A stretch of DNA of 64,000 nucleotides from Hyphomicrobiales bacterium. Its GTDB lineage: Bacteria; Pseudomonadota; Alphaproteobacteria; Rhizobiales; Devosiaceae. The DNA lies in the NCBI GenBank assembly GCA_026981645.1, contig JALSII010000006.1, positions 62,001-126,000 of the forward strand. Reading direction: 5' to 3'. A program made the translations under genes and the position numbers. Of this stretch, positions 35,061-43,504 are shown piece after piece (position 1 is the first letter of the stretch; every line of letters begins with the position of its first letter). The notes under the pieces are model-generated. The model was not told where the DNA came from. It saw nothing but the letters and a program-made list of their open reading frames with translations, and made no database searches.

Positions 35061-36221
35061 ATGCATGAGCTTATGATCGGTTTTCAACCCTACGAAACGT
35101 TTCAACTCTTGATTGAATCCGGCGGCACTGACCGGGCGAACACATTATTGGTCGCGGCGTGTGATGCATTTGCCCGGCGCGGGAAACCCCATGCAATTGA
35201 AGTGGAACAGTTTGAGGCCCTGGCAACTCGCCTTTTCCCGACTGCGGCACGCAGTGCACGCATGAAGGCAGCGGCAACGCTGGGCCGTTCCGAATTCCTT
35301 TCGCCAAAACTGGAGCAATTGGTTATCGAGAATATCGAGCATGATCTGCTTGCCTATCTCGAAGAAGCTCCTACTCTTTCAGAACAAACAATGGTCGGTA
35401 TCGCCAGCACTGCGGATACCAGGGTGTGCGCGGTCATTGCAGCGCGCAATGACATTTCCAATGTGGCATTGGCCAAGCTGTTTCAACTTAATTCGCGCAG
35501 GGTTTATCGAGCGCTGGCTGCCAACACCTCGATTCGCCCCCGCGGACCCTATCTCAACGCGCTGGCGCGTTCAGCCCAGATGGACCACAAGGTCGCATGG
35601 TCATTAGCGGCACGCTCAGACTTTGACACCGCTTTACTGGCCCCGGCCTTTTTTGATCTGCAGGAAGCCGACCGACTCAAGGTTATCGAGGCTTTTGCCC
35701 TGCGCAAAACACCCGATGCGCCAATAAAACGCACCATCGAACAGGTATCTGTTGCCACCGATGAACTCTCCCAGGCCCTGATGAAACTATTCTTTGAGAA
35801 CCGGCGTCCCGAGGCCACCCGTTTGCTGACGCAAATTACAGGCCTTGATGAGATTCGTTGTGGTCAGATCGCTCACGATGTCAGTGGTGCCGCTTTGTTC
35901 GTGGTGCTGAGAGCTTTCGGGTTGACCGGTCATGACGGATTGAAGGTACTTATCCATGCCACTGCTCACGAGGATGAGGATCGCTCGGAAACGCTGAAGC
36001 TTTTTGCGCGCCTGTTTCAAAATGTGAGTTCAGACGCGATGGCATTTTTGCTTAGCGCCTGGCGTGGAGAAGTGAACCTTCTGGACCTGGCCAAACCCAA
36101 ATATCGTCCCTTTACACAGGCAGGTTCACGCGCCAAGATGGAAAATGCCGCTTCAAAGGATCCTGATGTTGCCCATGCGGTTCAGGCACTTGAGCGCATC
36201 GGTGCGCGCCGTGCCGGATAG
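35061..36221 (+). CDS. DUF2336 helical-repeat protein
   Basis: This protein of about 386 residues is almost entirely helical and made of HEAT-like repeats, as in DUF2336 proteins (DTRVCAVIAARNDISNVALA, AQMDHKVAWSLAARSDFDTA). No membrane or catalytic motif is seen. The family is common in alphaproteobacteria and its role is unknown. The start is uncertain: TTG 35040, ATG 35061 and ATG 35073 are in frame, and none has a strong ribosome binding site. Confidence 0.82.
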   Translation: MHELMIGFQPYETFQLLIESGGTDRANTLLVAACDAFARRGKPHAIEVEQFEALATRLFPTAARSARMKAAATLGRSEFLSPKLEQLVIENIEHDLLAYLEEAPTLSEQTMVGIASTADTRVCAVIAARNDISNVALAKLFQLNSRRVYRALAANTSIRPRGPYLNALARSAQMDHKVAWSLAARSDFDTALLAPAFFDLQEADRLKVIEAFALRKTPDAPIKRTIEQVSVATDELSQALMKLFFENRRPEATRLLTQITGLDEIRCGQIAHDVSGAALFVVLRAFGLTGHDGLKVLIHATAHEDEDRSETLKLFARLFQNVSSDAMAFLLSAWRGEVNLLDLAKPKYRPFTQAGSRAKMENAASKDPDVAHAVQALERIGARRAG

Positions 36222-36243
36222 AGCATTTGCACAAGGACTGACT

Positions 36244-36585
36244 TTATCCGCTGATAATATTCAGGCCATGCTCATCTGACCTGCATTCCAGTGTAAGAAG
36301 CCAGAAATCCGGATCATAAACGCTTTCCTGGCGAATACGGTCCGCGACTTTTTCAGCACTTTCACGCTCAAAGCGTGCAACAAAGGCCCATTCTTCACCA
36401 TCCTCTTTTTGCATCACAGAGGGTGCGGGGGTGAACAGGGACAGCGTCCCATCCAGATGATCGACCTCAATCCAGACCTGTCCCGCAACGGGATCGCCGC
36501 GTCGTGAGATTACACAGATATGCCCCAGGTCATTGTGGCGCCGGACAAAAGCAGTGCTCCAGATTTCTGATCGGATTGAAGACAG
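36244..36585 (-). CDS. DUF1491 protein, apparently initiated at CTG
   Basis: Reading the minus strand gives a 113-residue DUF1491 protein: SSIRSEIWSTAFVRRHNDLG, then GQVWIEVDHLDGTLSLF, EEWAFVARFERESAEKVADR and YDPDFWLLTLE. An in-frame TAG lies just upstream and no ATG, GTG or TTG lies between it and the family start, so CTG at 36585 is the only likely start. A perfect AGGAGG sits five bases before it. The gene follows the peptidoglycan-binding gene, whose stop codon overlaps the ribosome binding site. The function of DUF1491 is unknown. Confidence 0.82.
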   Translation of the reverse strand: MSSIRSEIWSTAFVRRHNDLGHICVISRRGDPVAGQVWIEVDHLDGTLSLFTPAPSVMQKEDGEEWAFVARFERESAEKVADRIRQESVYDPDFWLLTLECRSDEHGLNIISG

Positions 36586-36591
36586 TGGGGC

Positions 36592-36597
36592 CTCCTA
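36592..36597 (-). promoter_or_regulatory. Shine-Dalgarno that decides the CTG start of DUF1491
   Basis: AGGAGG on the minus strand lies five bases before CTG 36585 and overlaps the TAG stop of the upstream gene. It is the strongest possible ribosome binding site and makes initiation at CTG credible. Confidence 0.7.
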
Positions 36598-37602
36598 GAT
36601 TGCAGCACCTGCGCTGATGAGCAGATCCAGCAATTCCGGTGAAATTCGGCCCGTCACTTCGTAATTATTGTACACCTCAAAATTACGGATGGCACGAGCT
36701 GTTGTCTCCCCGGCGATTCCGTCGATGGGACCGTGCAAAAATGCCAGGCTGGCCAGTCCGCGTTGAATTTTTTTGATCAGTTCAGAGTTGCTCGGCGAGG
36801 TAATTGGGGCGGGCAGAGGCTGGGTCTGAGGTGCCTCAGCCTGCAGAGTCTGAGTTTGGCCCGCCACCGACTGGGTGATCGTTGCTAATGGATCGGCAAT
36901 TTCAGAAACCGCATCGGGTGCTGCTGTCGTCTCTGGCGTTGCTAGCGGTTCCTCAACCGGTTCGACTCGTTCCAACTGCACACTGACCGGTTCCTGGGCA
37001 ATAACACTGGGCGCGCTTGGCTGCCGGGCGTTGGCGCTTGCAAGAATGCGGGCAATAATCTGGGGTGTCAGTGCGCCTCTGGGTGTGTATCCGTTGCGCA
37101 ATTCAAAGGCGCGCAGCCCTTCTGCTGTTGCCGGACCGTAAAACCCATCAATTTTGCCATCATAAAGGCCCGCAGATTGCAGAATCGTTTGTGCCGCTTT
37201 CAGGGCTGCATTGGTAACTTCATGATCAACGATGGATTGCTCGACCTGTACAGGTTGGGAAACAGGAGCCAAAACTGGCGAGGCTACCGGGGGCAGGCTT
37301 GAAGGAGCTACCCGGACAGGGGCCGGGAGTGGTCGCGGCGGTGCAACGGAAGAGCTTTCAGTATGGGGGATGGCGGGGGGAAGCTGCCCGGTCATAAACA
37401 TTGGAGCCGGGTGCGTGCCGGTCTGCCAGAACAACGCATTGCTGGCCGAAAAGGCCAGCGCAATACTCAAAACTGCAATACCAGTATTTTGAAGCGGTGC
37501 GGCCATAAACCGAGCAAAAGCCCAGATGACCAGTCGAGTGATGCTGGAGAGCAGGAAGTAGCCCAAATGAGCGGGCAATCGAGACAGTGTTGATGTGGTC
37601 AT
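36595..37602 (-). CDS. Membrane-anchored peptidoglycan-binding protein with two PG_binding_1 domains
   Basis: This protein of about 335 residues has an N-terminal membrane helix (AVLSIALAFSASNALF), a Pro/Val/Ala-rich linker, a first PG_binding_1 domain (ILQSAGLYDGKIDGFYGPAT, residues about 150-200), a second low-complexity linker and a second PG_binding_1 domain at the C-terminus (LAFLHGPIDGIAGETTARAI). I chose the ATG at 37602 because it overlaps the kinase stop as ATGA. The protein may report cell-wall state to the coupled kinase; that is inferred. Confidence 0.85.
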   Translation of the reverse strand: MTTSTLSRLPAHLGYFLLSSITRLVIWAFARFMAAPLQNTGIAVLSIALAFSASNALFWQTGTHPAPMFMTGQLPPAIPHTESSSVAPPRPLPAPVRVAPSSLPPVASPVLAPVSQPVQVEQSIVDHEVTNAALKAAQTILQSAGLYDGKIDGFYGPATAEGLRAFELRNGYTPRGALTPQIIARILASANARQPSAPSVIAQEPVSVQLERVEPVEEPLATPETTAAPDAVSEIADPLATITQSVAGQTQTLQAEAPQTQPLPAPITSPSNSELIKKIQRGLASLAFLHGPIDGIAGETTARAIRNFEVYNNYEVTGRISPELLDLLISAGAAI

Positions 37603-39410
37603 TGCGCGATTCTTTTTTGTTCTGGCCATGGGCTTGTTTCTGATTTGGAGGAAGTGGAACGCAGGCTCGAAACATTGTCTGCGGGCAGGTTGTCAATTTC
37701 AGGGCCGTTGATGGGCAGGAACGCAGTTACTCTGGTCCCATGATTGACTTTTGAATTCACCTGCAGGCTACCGCCATGCAGTTCAACCAGTCCTTTAACG
37801 ATGGAAAGTCCAAGGCCTGTACCTTCATACTGACGGTTCAACTCTCCATGGGCCTGAAAGAAGGGCTCACCGATTCGTTGTGCATCTTCTGCTGTCATTC
37901 CAATCCCAGTGTCCGCAACACACAATGCTATATTCTGCCCCTGACGCCTGATGGATATGGTCACTTCTGAATTTTCGTTGGAAAACTTGATGGCGTTGGA
38001 GAGCAGGTTGATCAGAATTTGCCTGCAAGCGCGTTCGTCTCCGATCAGAGCAGGCAGCGCGGCTTCTATGTTTGAAGCAAGTGTGATGTTTCTTTCAGCT
38101 GCCGAACTCTCGATCATACGCAAACAGGGTTCAACAAGCCTCTCAGGCCCAAACCGGGCAAGTTGGAGTTCGAATTTGCCCGCTTCAATGCGTGACATAT
38201 CCAGCAGCATGTTAACCACATCAAGCAGATGATGCCCGCTCTGCTGAATGAGTTGCGCATAGTCCTTGTGAACCGGCTCCAGATCACCGCCAATGCCATT
38301 GCTCATCATTTCGGAAAAACCGACAATTGCATTGAGGGGCGTGCGCAGCTCATGACCGATGGTTGCCAGAAAACGCGACTTTGTCTGCGAGGCCTCTTCA
38401 GCCTCCTTGCGGGCTGAAGACATCTCCAGTTCATGATCTTTACGCGGGGTAATATCGCGCAACAGGGCAACAAGTTCAGGCTCACTCCGGTTGCTTCCGG
38501 TGTTTGACACCGGGGAAAGAAACAACTCAATCCAGAGAAATTTTGGTGCCTGCGCACGATGCTCCGGGTCGTCCTTCCGTATACGCACCTCGATAATTTT
38601 TGTCTGGCCGGAGTGCAGAGCGTCTGAAATTCCTTTCAGAAAAACTGGCCGGTCAGACACGTGAACCCTTTGACTGAACCCGATGCCCGCCAGTTCATAT
38701 GCGGTTGCGCCTAGCGTTCTTCCTGTTGCTCTGGAGGAAAATATCAACACGCCGCCGCGCGAAAAACGCACATAACCATCCCCCATATGCTCAAGCAAAT
38801 GTTGTGTGGCACTGTCATGAGACTTTTTATGCATCTCCATCACGCGGTGCAGGCGCACAGCAAAATATGTTTGAGCACAAACCACGGACACCGTATTGAG
38901 CAGCGCCGCTATCCCCAGAGGGCTCATTGTCTCCAAGGAGAACTGGGTCAAACTCAGCGCACTTGTGGCTGCGAAAGCTGCAAGAGCTGCCATCAGAACA
39001 AATGTGTTTCGGCTTGAAGCCCGGTCACAAAAAAGCGCAGCATGCATAATGGCCAAAATCATTAAACCCAACCCCAGGTCAATGATAAGGGGTTCCAGAA
39101 CGCTGAGCACCAGTCCACTGCCCGCAATATAACTTGTCTGTATCAAGATGGCGCGGCCCGTACGACCAATCCTTGCGTTTGCCAGTGCGAGTGAACCCAG
39201 TCCCAGTCCAGAAAGGCAAATGACAACCGGCGCAACAGACCCACCTGACCAGCCCAGCAAAGCAAAGGGGAAAGCAAGCGCCGCCACGCCAAGCATAGCA
39301 AGGGAGAGGCTGGAGACTGTTTTTCTCCGCAACGCTCTGATGGCAAGGGAGGCGCGATCAGTTCCTATGGTGTTGCCCGAAGGGGACCGGGGCAAATGGC
39401 GGTTACGCAT
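37599..39410 (-). CDS. Membrane sensor histidine kinase with PAS domain, PleC/DivJ-like
   Basis: This kinase of about 603 residues has six or so membrane helices in the first 200 residues, then a PAS domain (residues about 215-330). The HisKA domain carries IGHELRTPLNAIVGFSEMMS and the HATPase shows NLLSNAIKFS, CVADTGIGMT and GTGLGLSIVKGLVE. The H-box sequence is that of PleC/DivJ-family cell-cycle kinases. There is no receiver domain, so a separate regulator takes the phosphate. A longer GTG start at 39443 is possible. It is coupled to the peptidoglycan-binding gene. Confidence 0.88.
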   Translation of the reverse strand: MRNRHLPRSPSGNTIGTDRASLAIRALRRKTVSSLSLAMLGVAALAFPFALLGWSGGSVAPVVICLSGLGLGSLALANARIGRTGRAILIQTSYIAGSGLVLSVLEPLIIDLGLGLMILAIMHAALFCDRASSRNTFVLMAALAAFAATSALSLTQFSLETMSPLGIAALLNTVSVVCAQTYFAVRLHRVMEMHKKSHDSATQHLLEHMGDGYVRFSRGGVLIFSSRATGRTLGATAYELAGIGFSQRVHVSDRPVFLKGISDALHSGQTKIIEVRIRKDDPEHRAQAPKFLWIELFLSPVSNTGSNRSEPELVALLRDITPRKDHELEMSSARKEAEEASQTKSRFLATIGHELRTPLNAIVGFSEMMSNGIGGDLEPVHKDYAQLIQQSGHHLLDVVNMLLDMSRIEAGKFELQLARFGPERLVEPCLRMIESSAAERNITLASNIEAALPALIGDERACRQILINLLSNAIKFSNENSEVTISIRRQGQNIALCVADTGIGMTAEDAQRIGEPFFQAHGELNRQYEGTGLGLSIVKGLVELHGGSLQVNSKVNHGTRVTAFLPINGPEIDNLPADNVSSLRSTSSKSETSPWPEQKRIAQ

Positions 39411-39706
39411 TACTAAAAAACACTCCAAGTGTGCGACGGGCACGCTATGGCTGGCACCTTGCCGCCCATGCCCTAAAACACCCTTAAGCTGTGGTTTATT
39501 CCAGGCTCATCTGGTCGCTATTATCCATAATGGGAGCGGTTTTTAAGGTTAGCGTAAACAGATCATTGCCAACGAGAATGCTGGAACCCGATGGCATTTG
39601 AATAAAATTGTATTGAATTTTGGGAAGACGGATTAATTTGCGTCGCCTATTCCTGAAGCCATATTCCGTTGAACAAAACAGTTTTTAGGGACCAGGTTTT
39701 GTAAAA
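39411..39706. other. Divergent intergenic region with no gene
   Basis: About 295 bases separate the kinase and DUF5330 genes, which are transcribed away from each other. I see no convincing coding frame or hairpin. One motif, TTATCCATA near 39529, is one base off a DnaA box and stands alone. Promoters for both sides presumably lie here. Confidence 0.5.
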
Positions 39707-40018
39707 ATGTTCTTGTTGAGATCAACATTCTGGCTGACGGTTGCCTATATTGCGCTTGTCCCGCAGTTGGATATATCGCGCAGCATGACTGATGTGTCCG
39801 CCCAGGCATTAAATGCCGGGCAGCAAATAATTTCCGGGCGCATTGATGCAACCCAGTGCTCCACGTTGGATTGCATGGGTGCCAAGATGGTATTTACCGC
39901 CGGATTGAATTCGCTTTCACCTCAACAGAACCCAGTTGCAGAAATCCTGAACGAGGCATCAACGCCACTTGCATCTTCAGTACCCTTCCCCCTGCCCCGG
40001 CTTTCTCGCCCGGATTAG
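39707..40018 (+). CDS. DUF5330-type small protein
   Basis: This 103-residue protein has an N-terminal hydrophobic helix (MFLLRSTFWLTVAYIALVPQ) and a short polar tail with two cysteines (CSTLDCMGAK). This is the pattern of DUF5330 proteins, found near sufE in Hyphomicrobiales. It is likely membrane-anchored or secreted. The function is unknown. It lies 141 bases upstream of sufE. Confidence 0.72.
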   Translation: MFLLRSTFWLTVAYIALVPQLDISRSMTDVSAQALNAGQQIISGRIDATQCSTLDCMGAKMVFTAGLNSLSPQQNPVAEILNEASTPLASSVPFPLPRLSRPD

Positions 40019-40159
40019 ATTCAGAGGCCGCGTCACTTCCCCCGACGCAACTCCAAACGGCGGCCTTTGTCAGAGCCGCAGGTGCGCTGCCCCGCCCTGC
40101 GGCTCGATTTCCATTTTGCTGTTGGCGAACCGGCAAAGAGCAGGTAAGGGTCAAAACCC

Positions 40160-40579
40160 ATGAGCACGACATCATTTGACGAAATTTCCGAAAATCTGAG
40201 TTTTCTTGATGATTGGGAAGACCGGTACCGCTACCTGATTGAGCTTGGGGGAACCCTTGAGCCAATAGATGAGGAAGAGCGCTCCGCCGCCAACAAGGTC
40301 AGCGGTTGTGTGTCGCAGGTTTGGCTGGTCACTGAATCCTTATTGCATGAGAACGAGAAACTCCTGCGCTTCAGAGGTGATTCTGATGCGATGATCGTAA
40401 AAGGGCTGGTGGCTGTTTTGATTGCTCTGTTCTCGGGAAAAAGCGCTGAACAGATCGCTGAAATCAAGGCTATTGAGATATTGGACGAGCTGGGGCTCAG
40501 AGAACACCTGACCTCTCAGCGCGCCAATGGGCTTGTCGCCATGGTTGAGCGTATTCAGCACGAGGCACGTCACGCCTGA
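40160..40579 (+). CDS. sufE: Cysteine desulfuration protein SufE
   Basis: This 139-residue sulfur acceptor takes persulfide from a SufS-type desulfurase for iron-sulfur cluster assembly. The family core is intact: FLDDWEDRYRYLIELGG, then NKVSGCVSQVWLV with the active cysteine near residue 53, and LRFRGDSDAMIVKGLVAVLI. No other suf gene is nearby. The ORF ends six bases from the convergent DUF6456 gene. Confidence 0.95.
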   Translation: MSTTSFDEISENLSFLDDWEDRYRYLIELGGTLEPIDEEERSAANKVSGCVSQVWLVTESLLHENEKLLRFRGDSDAMIVKGLVAVLIALFSGKSAEQIAEIKAIEILDELGLREHLTSQRANGLVAMVERIQHEARHA

Positions 40580-40585
40580 TAGAAC

Positions 40586-41353
40586 TTACTCAAATTTATC
40601 TGGTCGTGCTTCTTCATCCAGCCAGACGCGCAGGCGTCCGCAAGGAGCACCTGTTGCGACCTGACTGAAGCCGAAATGCCGGGCCAGTTGTTCCAAGCCG
40701 ACTCTTAAAACCAGTTTGGCGCTTCTTCGAGGCCATTGGCGCTCCCTCTCAACGAGCTGCAATCCTTTCAGAAAACCGCAAACATCCATTACCGCACCGG
40801 CACAATCTGGGGGCAAGGCAGAAAGAATGGCATGCAATTCAGTGCGCGCATCGATTGCTGCATCGTTCAGGTCCATGCCTCTTTTTCCGGTTTTGCCTTT
40901 TGATGGCAGGCGATTTGGATCATAAGACATGGTTGTGCGTTCCATCATTTGTGCCCGTTCCACAAGCGCTCGCAGCCTTTCACCTGCCAGAACGTGGTGA
41001 TGCTGCAAAAATGGCTTCGCATTGGCTGATCCCACTGCAAGCCGGGCCAGAGGACTTTCATTGAAGTTCAGGACAGTGCCATCGCGCTGTTGAACTATAT
41101 GACGATGCTGATCAGCTGGGTCTCCAGTGCTCGAAATCTTTCGCCGCAGCCAGTTTTTTGCCAAGGCAGAAGCCTTGCACCGGTCCTTTTCCATCAAGAG
41201 TATTCCATCCGAACTCAGTGTCCGAACCTCACTTGCATCAAGACTGGGGCTTCCAGTGGAGCCGATTATCCGAAACAGACCCGACACCTCCCTGCGGGCA
41301 ACAGCGCCGGAAATCAACGCACGGACGAATTTTATTCTGCGGCGCTCAGACAT
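40586..41353 (-). CDS. DUF6456 protein
   Basis: This protein of about 255 residues ends in a DUF6456 domain (DARTELHAILSALPPDCAGA, FLKGLQLVERERQWPRRSAK, LRVGLEQLARHFGFS), which resembles a small helical DNA-binding or replication-associated domain. The middle is polar (ESPLARLA, AGERLRALVERAQMM). ATG 41353 is best spaced from an AGG ribosome binding site and gives an eight-base overlap with the DnaA-like gene; ATG 41359 is also possible. The coupling suggests the two proteins act together. Confidence 0.8.
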   Translation of the reverse strand: MSERRRIKFVRALISGAVARREVSGLFRIIGSTGSPSLDASEVRTLSSDGILLMEKDRCKASALAKNWLRRKISSTGDPADQHRHIVQQRDGTVLNFNESPLARLAVGSANAKPFLQHHHVLAGERLRALVERAQMMERTTMSYDPNRLPSKGKTGKRGMDLNDAAIDARTELHAILSALPPDCAGAVMDVCGFLKGLQLVERERQWPRRSAKLVLRVGLEQLARHFGFSQVATGAPCGRLRVWLDEEARPDKFE

Positions 41354-41783
41354 TGTCATCTGCCTGCGCCAGAAATTGTTCGATGCGGGCAGCACTGGAT
41401 ATTACCTGCTCGATGTTGCGTTCAAGAATTGACGTTTCTTCGTCAAAATCGGGCAGGTCGCGCAAATCTTCCACAATTCTGCACGCATAGGACACTGTTG
41501 TTCTGTCTCTGTGAAAAAATCTGCCGACCTCTGTGAGTGAACGACCCAGAAGCACATGCATCAGATACATAGCCAATTGGCGCGTTGCAGCAATAGGTGC
41601 CCGGCTGCGGGAATGGCTGAAAAGCTCTTTCACAGTCACTCCGTGGGACTGAGATACTATTCGCACGAGTACCGAGGCCTGCTTGTCGCCAATCTGGTCG
41701 GCCGAGCATATGGCCCTCTGGGCAACAGATTGTCCCTGGCTGCTGTCTTCTAGGATGTCCTGTTGATAGTTGTGCATGCTCAT
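41346..41783 (-). CDS. DnaA domain-IV-only DNA-binding protein
   Basis: This 145-residue protein has the DnaA C-terminal helix-turn-helix without the ATPase: HGVTVKELFSHSRSRAPIAA, then TRQLAMYLMHVLLGRSLTEV and GRFFHRDRTTVSYACRIVED. The DnaA signature DHTTV reads DRTTV, so the histidine that contacts the DnaA box in E. coli is replaced by arginine. A variant DNA target is likely. It overlaps the DUF6456 gene by eight bases. A palindrome lies 20 bases upstream of its start. Confidence 0.85.
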   Translation of the reverse strand: MSMHNYQQDILEDSSQGQSVAQRAICSADQIGDKQASVLVRIVSQSHGVTVKELFSHSRSRAPIAATRQLAMYLMHVLLGRSLTEVGRFFHRDRTTVSYACRIVEDLRDLPDFDEETSILERNIEQVISSAARIEQFLAQADDNV

Positions 41784-41802
41784 GGGCGCCCTCTCTGCAT
41801 AA

Positions 41803-41820
41803 ATAGGACTATATTCCTAT
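41803..41820. promoter_or_regulatory. Palindrome upstream of the DnaA-like gene
   Basis: ATAGGA-ctatat-TCCTAT forms a perfect six-base inverted repeat with a six-base spacer, 20 bases from the start of the DnaA-like gene. It could be an autoregulatory operator; the binding protein is unknown. Confidence 0.35.
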
Positions 41821-42233
41821 ATTGCAGTAAAGGGTACGGGGATAAATTACACGCCTGATTTCAGTATGCTTTTATGTTCAGGATCTGTTGACAAACTTCA
41901 GGGGACGCTGCGTTGGAAGGCAAAATTGTTTTGAAACAGGAAACGGCATGCCGACAATGTCAATCATTTTCAAGGGATGTTGACGCATTTCAGAGCAATC
42001 TTGCCCCAACCCCGAAGGGGCCGCGCCATATTCGTCCATCTTGTCGTCGTTCGGCCTTGAATATGAAATCCATATCCTTCTGCCTCTCCCCTAAATCTGA
42101 CCAAATCTTCCTGCGACGCAGTACCCCCTCAAGTTTGTCAACAGGTCCTGAGGAAGACGGGGGCATTCCCGGAGACACCCATGTCGGGGCTTACAACGCT
42201 CACACATTCTGGTTTTGCGCTCAGAGTAAGAGA

Positions 42234-42263
42234 CAAAAAAACGGCCGCCACAGGGGCGACCGT
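42234..42263 (-). terminator. Rho-independent terminator of mucR
   Basis: On the minus strand a nine-base stem (ACGGTCGCC with GGCGGCCGT, one G-U pair) with a five-base loop is followed by seven or more T. It lies 25 bases after the mucR stop. Confidence 0.85.
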
Positions 42264-42288
42264 TCAAGAACTGCAATTTGATTTCTGG

Positions 42289-42711
42289 TTAACTGGCTTT
42301 ACGGCCCAGACCGTTTGCCTTGGCCAGTTGCGAGCGCACGACCGAATAATTCGGGGCAACCATGGGATAATCAGAAGGCAGACCCCACTTTTCCCGATAT
42401 TCTTCAGGAGAGAGGTCATAGTGTGTGCGCAGATGGCGTTTGAGCGACTTAAATTTCTTGCCGTCTTCCAGACAGATAATATAGTCAGCTGAAACTGACT
42501 TCTTAATCGGAACAGCAGGCTTCAATTCAAGCTCGGGAGGGTTTGTTTCGCTGTTTCTCAGTGCTTTGAGAGTGCTGTGTATTTCACCAACAAACTTGGT
42601 GACATCGTGAGGGCTCAACGCATTATGTCCTACATAAGCGCAAACAATTTCGGCACTTAATTCAACCAGATCCACTTCATGTGTGGCTGTTGTATTTGGC
42701 TGATCATTCAT
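42289..42711 (-). CDS. mucR: MucR/Ros-family zinc-finger regulator
   Basis: This 140-residue global regulator of alphaproteobacteria, of the H-NS-like type, carries an atypical zinc finger (ICLEDGKKFKSLKRHLRTHY) and the C-terminal LPSDYPMVAPNYSVVRSQLA and GLGRK. It represses AT-rich promoters, including exopolysaccharide and motility genes. The ATG at 42711 gives the normal family length; the frame is open further upstream to 42798. It ends in a good terminator. Confidence 0.93.
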   Translation of the reverse strand: MNDQPNTTATHEVDLVELSAEIVCAYVGHNALSPHDVTKFVGEIHSTLKALRNSETNPPELELKPAVPIKKSVSADYIICLEDGKKFKSLKRHLRTHYDLSPEEYREKWGLPSDYPMVAPNYSVVRSQLAKANGLGRKAS

Positions 42712-42846
42712 AAATTCGTCCTTATTTTTCTTGGCCTCACGCAGTTCACAAAGTGAGGCAGTAGTCAGGATAGGCAGTTCCCACTCACAAATCAACACTA
42801 TATTGGTGCGCTATTTGACCGCGGCAAATCAATAATTGCACACAAT

Positions 42847-43188
42847 TTAGTCCTCGCGATAGTTTTTCAAGTCGTTAATCTTCATGCCACCACTGGGACT
42901 ATACCCCACCATATAGGCAGCCCGGGAAAGTAAATGGGCCGAAACAGGTGAAGTCAGCAGCAAAAAAACCACTCCAACGAGCGCGCGGAGAATGACCGCC
43001 CCATCAAACGCAACGACCGCGATGGCAATGAGTGTCAGCCCTGAGCCCATAGTCCCCGCTTTTGAAGCTGCGTGCATGCGTGTGTAAAGATCGGGCAGAC
43101 GCAATATGCCAATTGCCGCCAACAGTGAAAACAAGGCTCCAACCAAAAGCAGTATACCGGCAAGATAGGCGGCAATTTGCTCAACCAT
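42847..43188 (-). CDS. mrpG: Mrp/Pha antiporter subunit G
   Basis: This 113-residue membrane protein has three helices and the subunit-G pattern (GALFSLLAAIGILRLPDLYT, MHAASKAGTMGSGL, then LLTSPVSAHLLSRAAYMVG). It is the last gene of the seven-subunit monovalent cation/proton antiporter. The ATG at 43188 fits family length and overlaps the F gene by eight bases; the longer frame to 43338 is out of family. Confidence 0.92.
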   Translation of the reverse strand: MVEQIAAYLAGILLLVGALFSLLAAIGILRLPDLYTRMHAASKAGTMGSGLTLIAIAVVAFDGAVILRALVGVVFLLLTSPVSAHLLSRAAYMVGYSPSGGMKINDLKNYRED

Positions 43189-43504
43189 TGGGCTTTTCCT
43201 CCAGATCGCTTGAGCCTTCACTGGCCTGGGCACCACGATGAAGCACATAACGGGCAAACGCCACCGTGGCCAGAAAACCAACCAGGCCCAGAGAAATGGC
43301 AACATCCAGATAAAGGAAAAAACTGGTTTTAATAGCAATTACACAGATGTATCCGATGCCGATAGACACCAGCATGTCCAGCCCCAAAATCCGGTCCGGC
43401 AGAGTGGGACCCCGCAAAATCCGAACGATGGTAAGTACAAAAGCCAGGCTGAGTATCCCAAGTGAGATCGTAACCGTCAGGTTAAGGAAAGCTGTTCCGC
43501 TCAT
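43181..43504 (-). CDS. mrpF: Mrp/Pha antiporter subunit F
   Basis: This 107-residue membrane protein has three helices and the family core VRILRGPTLPDRILGLDMLV, then the YLDVAISLGLVGFLATVAFA region. It is needed for assembly and transport of the antiporter. It overlaps subunit E by four bases. Confidence 0.93.
   Translation of the reverse strand: MSGTAFLNLTVTISLGILSLAFVLTIVRILRGPTLPDRILGLDMLVSIGIGYICVIAIKTSFFLYLDVAISLGLVGFLATVAFARYVLHRGAQASEGSSDLEEKPNG

Larger units (their letters stand above)
41784..42288. other. 505-base intergenic region between the DnaA-like gene and mucR
   Basis: This region holds the palindrome at 41803-41820 and the mucR terminator at 42234-42263. A plus-strand reading frame at 41913-42281 runs through the terminator and has no recognisable protein character, so I do not call it a gene. 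The remaining 400 bases could hold a promoter or small RNA; no clear structure was seen. Confidence 0.5.

Noticed and set aside
39521..39535. TTATCCATA, one base off a DnaA box
   Set aside because: A single near match with no cluster of sites does not support an origin.
41913..42281. Plus-strand reading frame of 122 codons between the DnaA-like gene and mucR
   Set aside because: It runs through the mucR terminator, has no family resemblance or ribosome binding site, and the composition looks noncoding.
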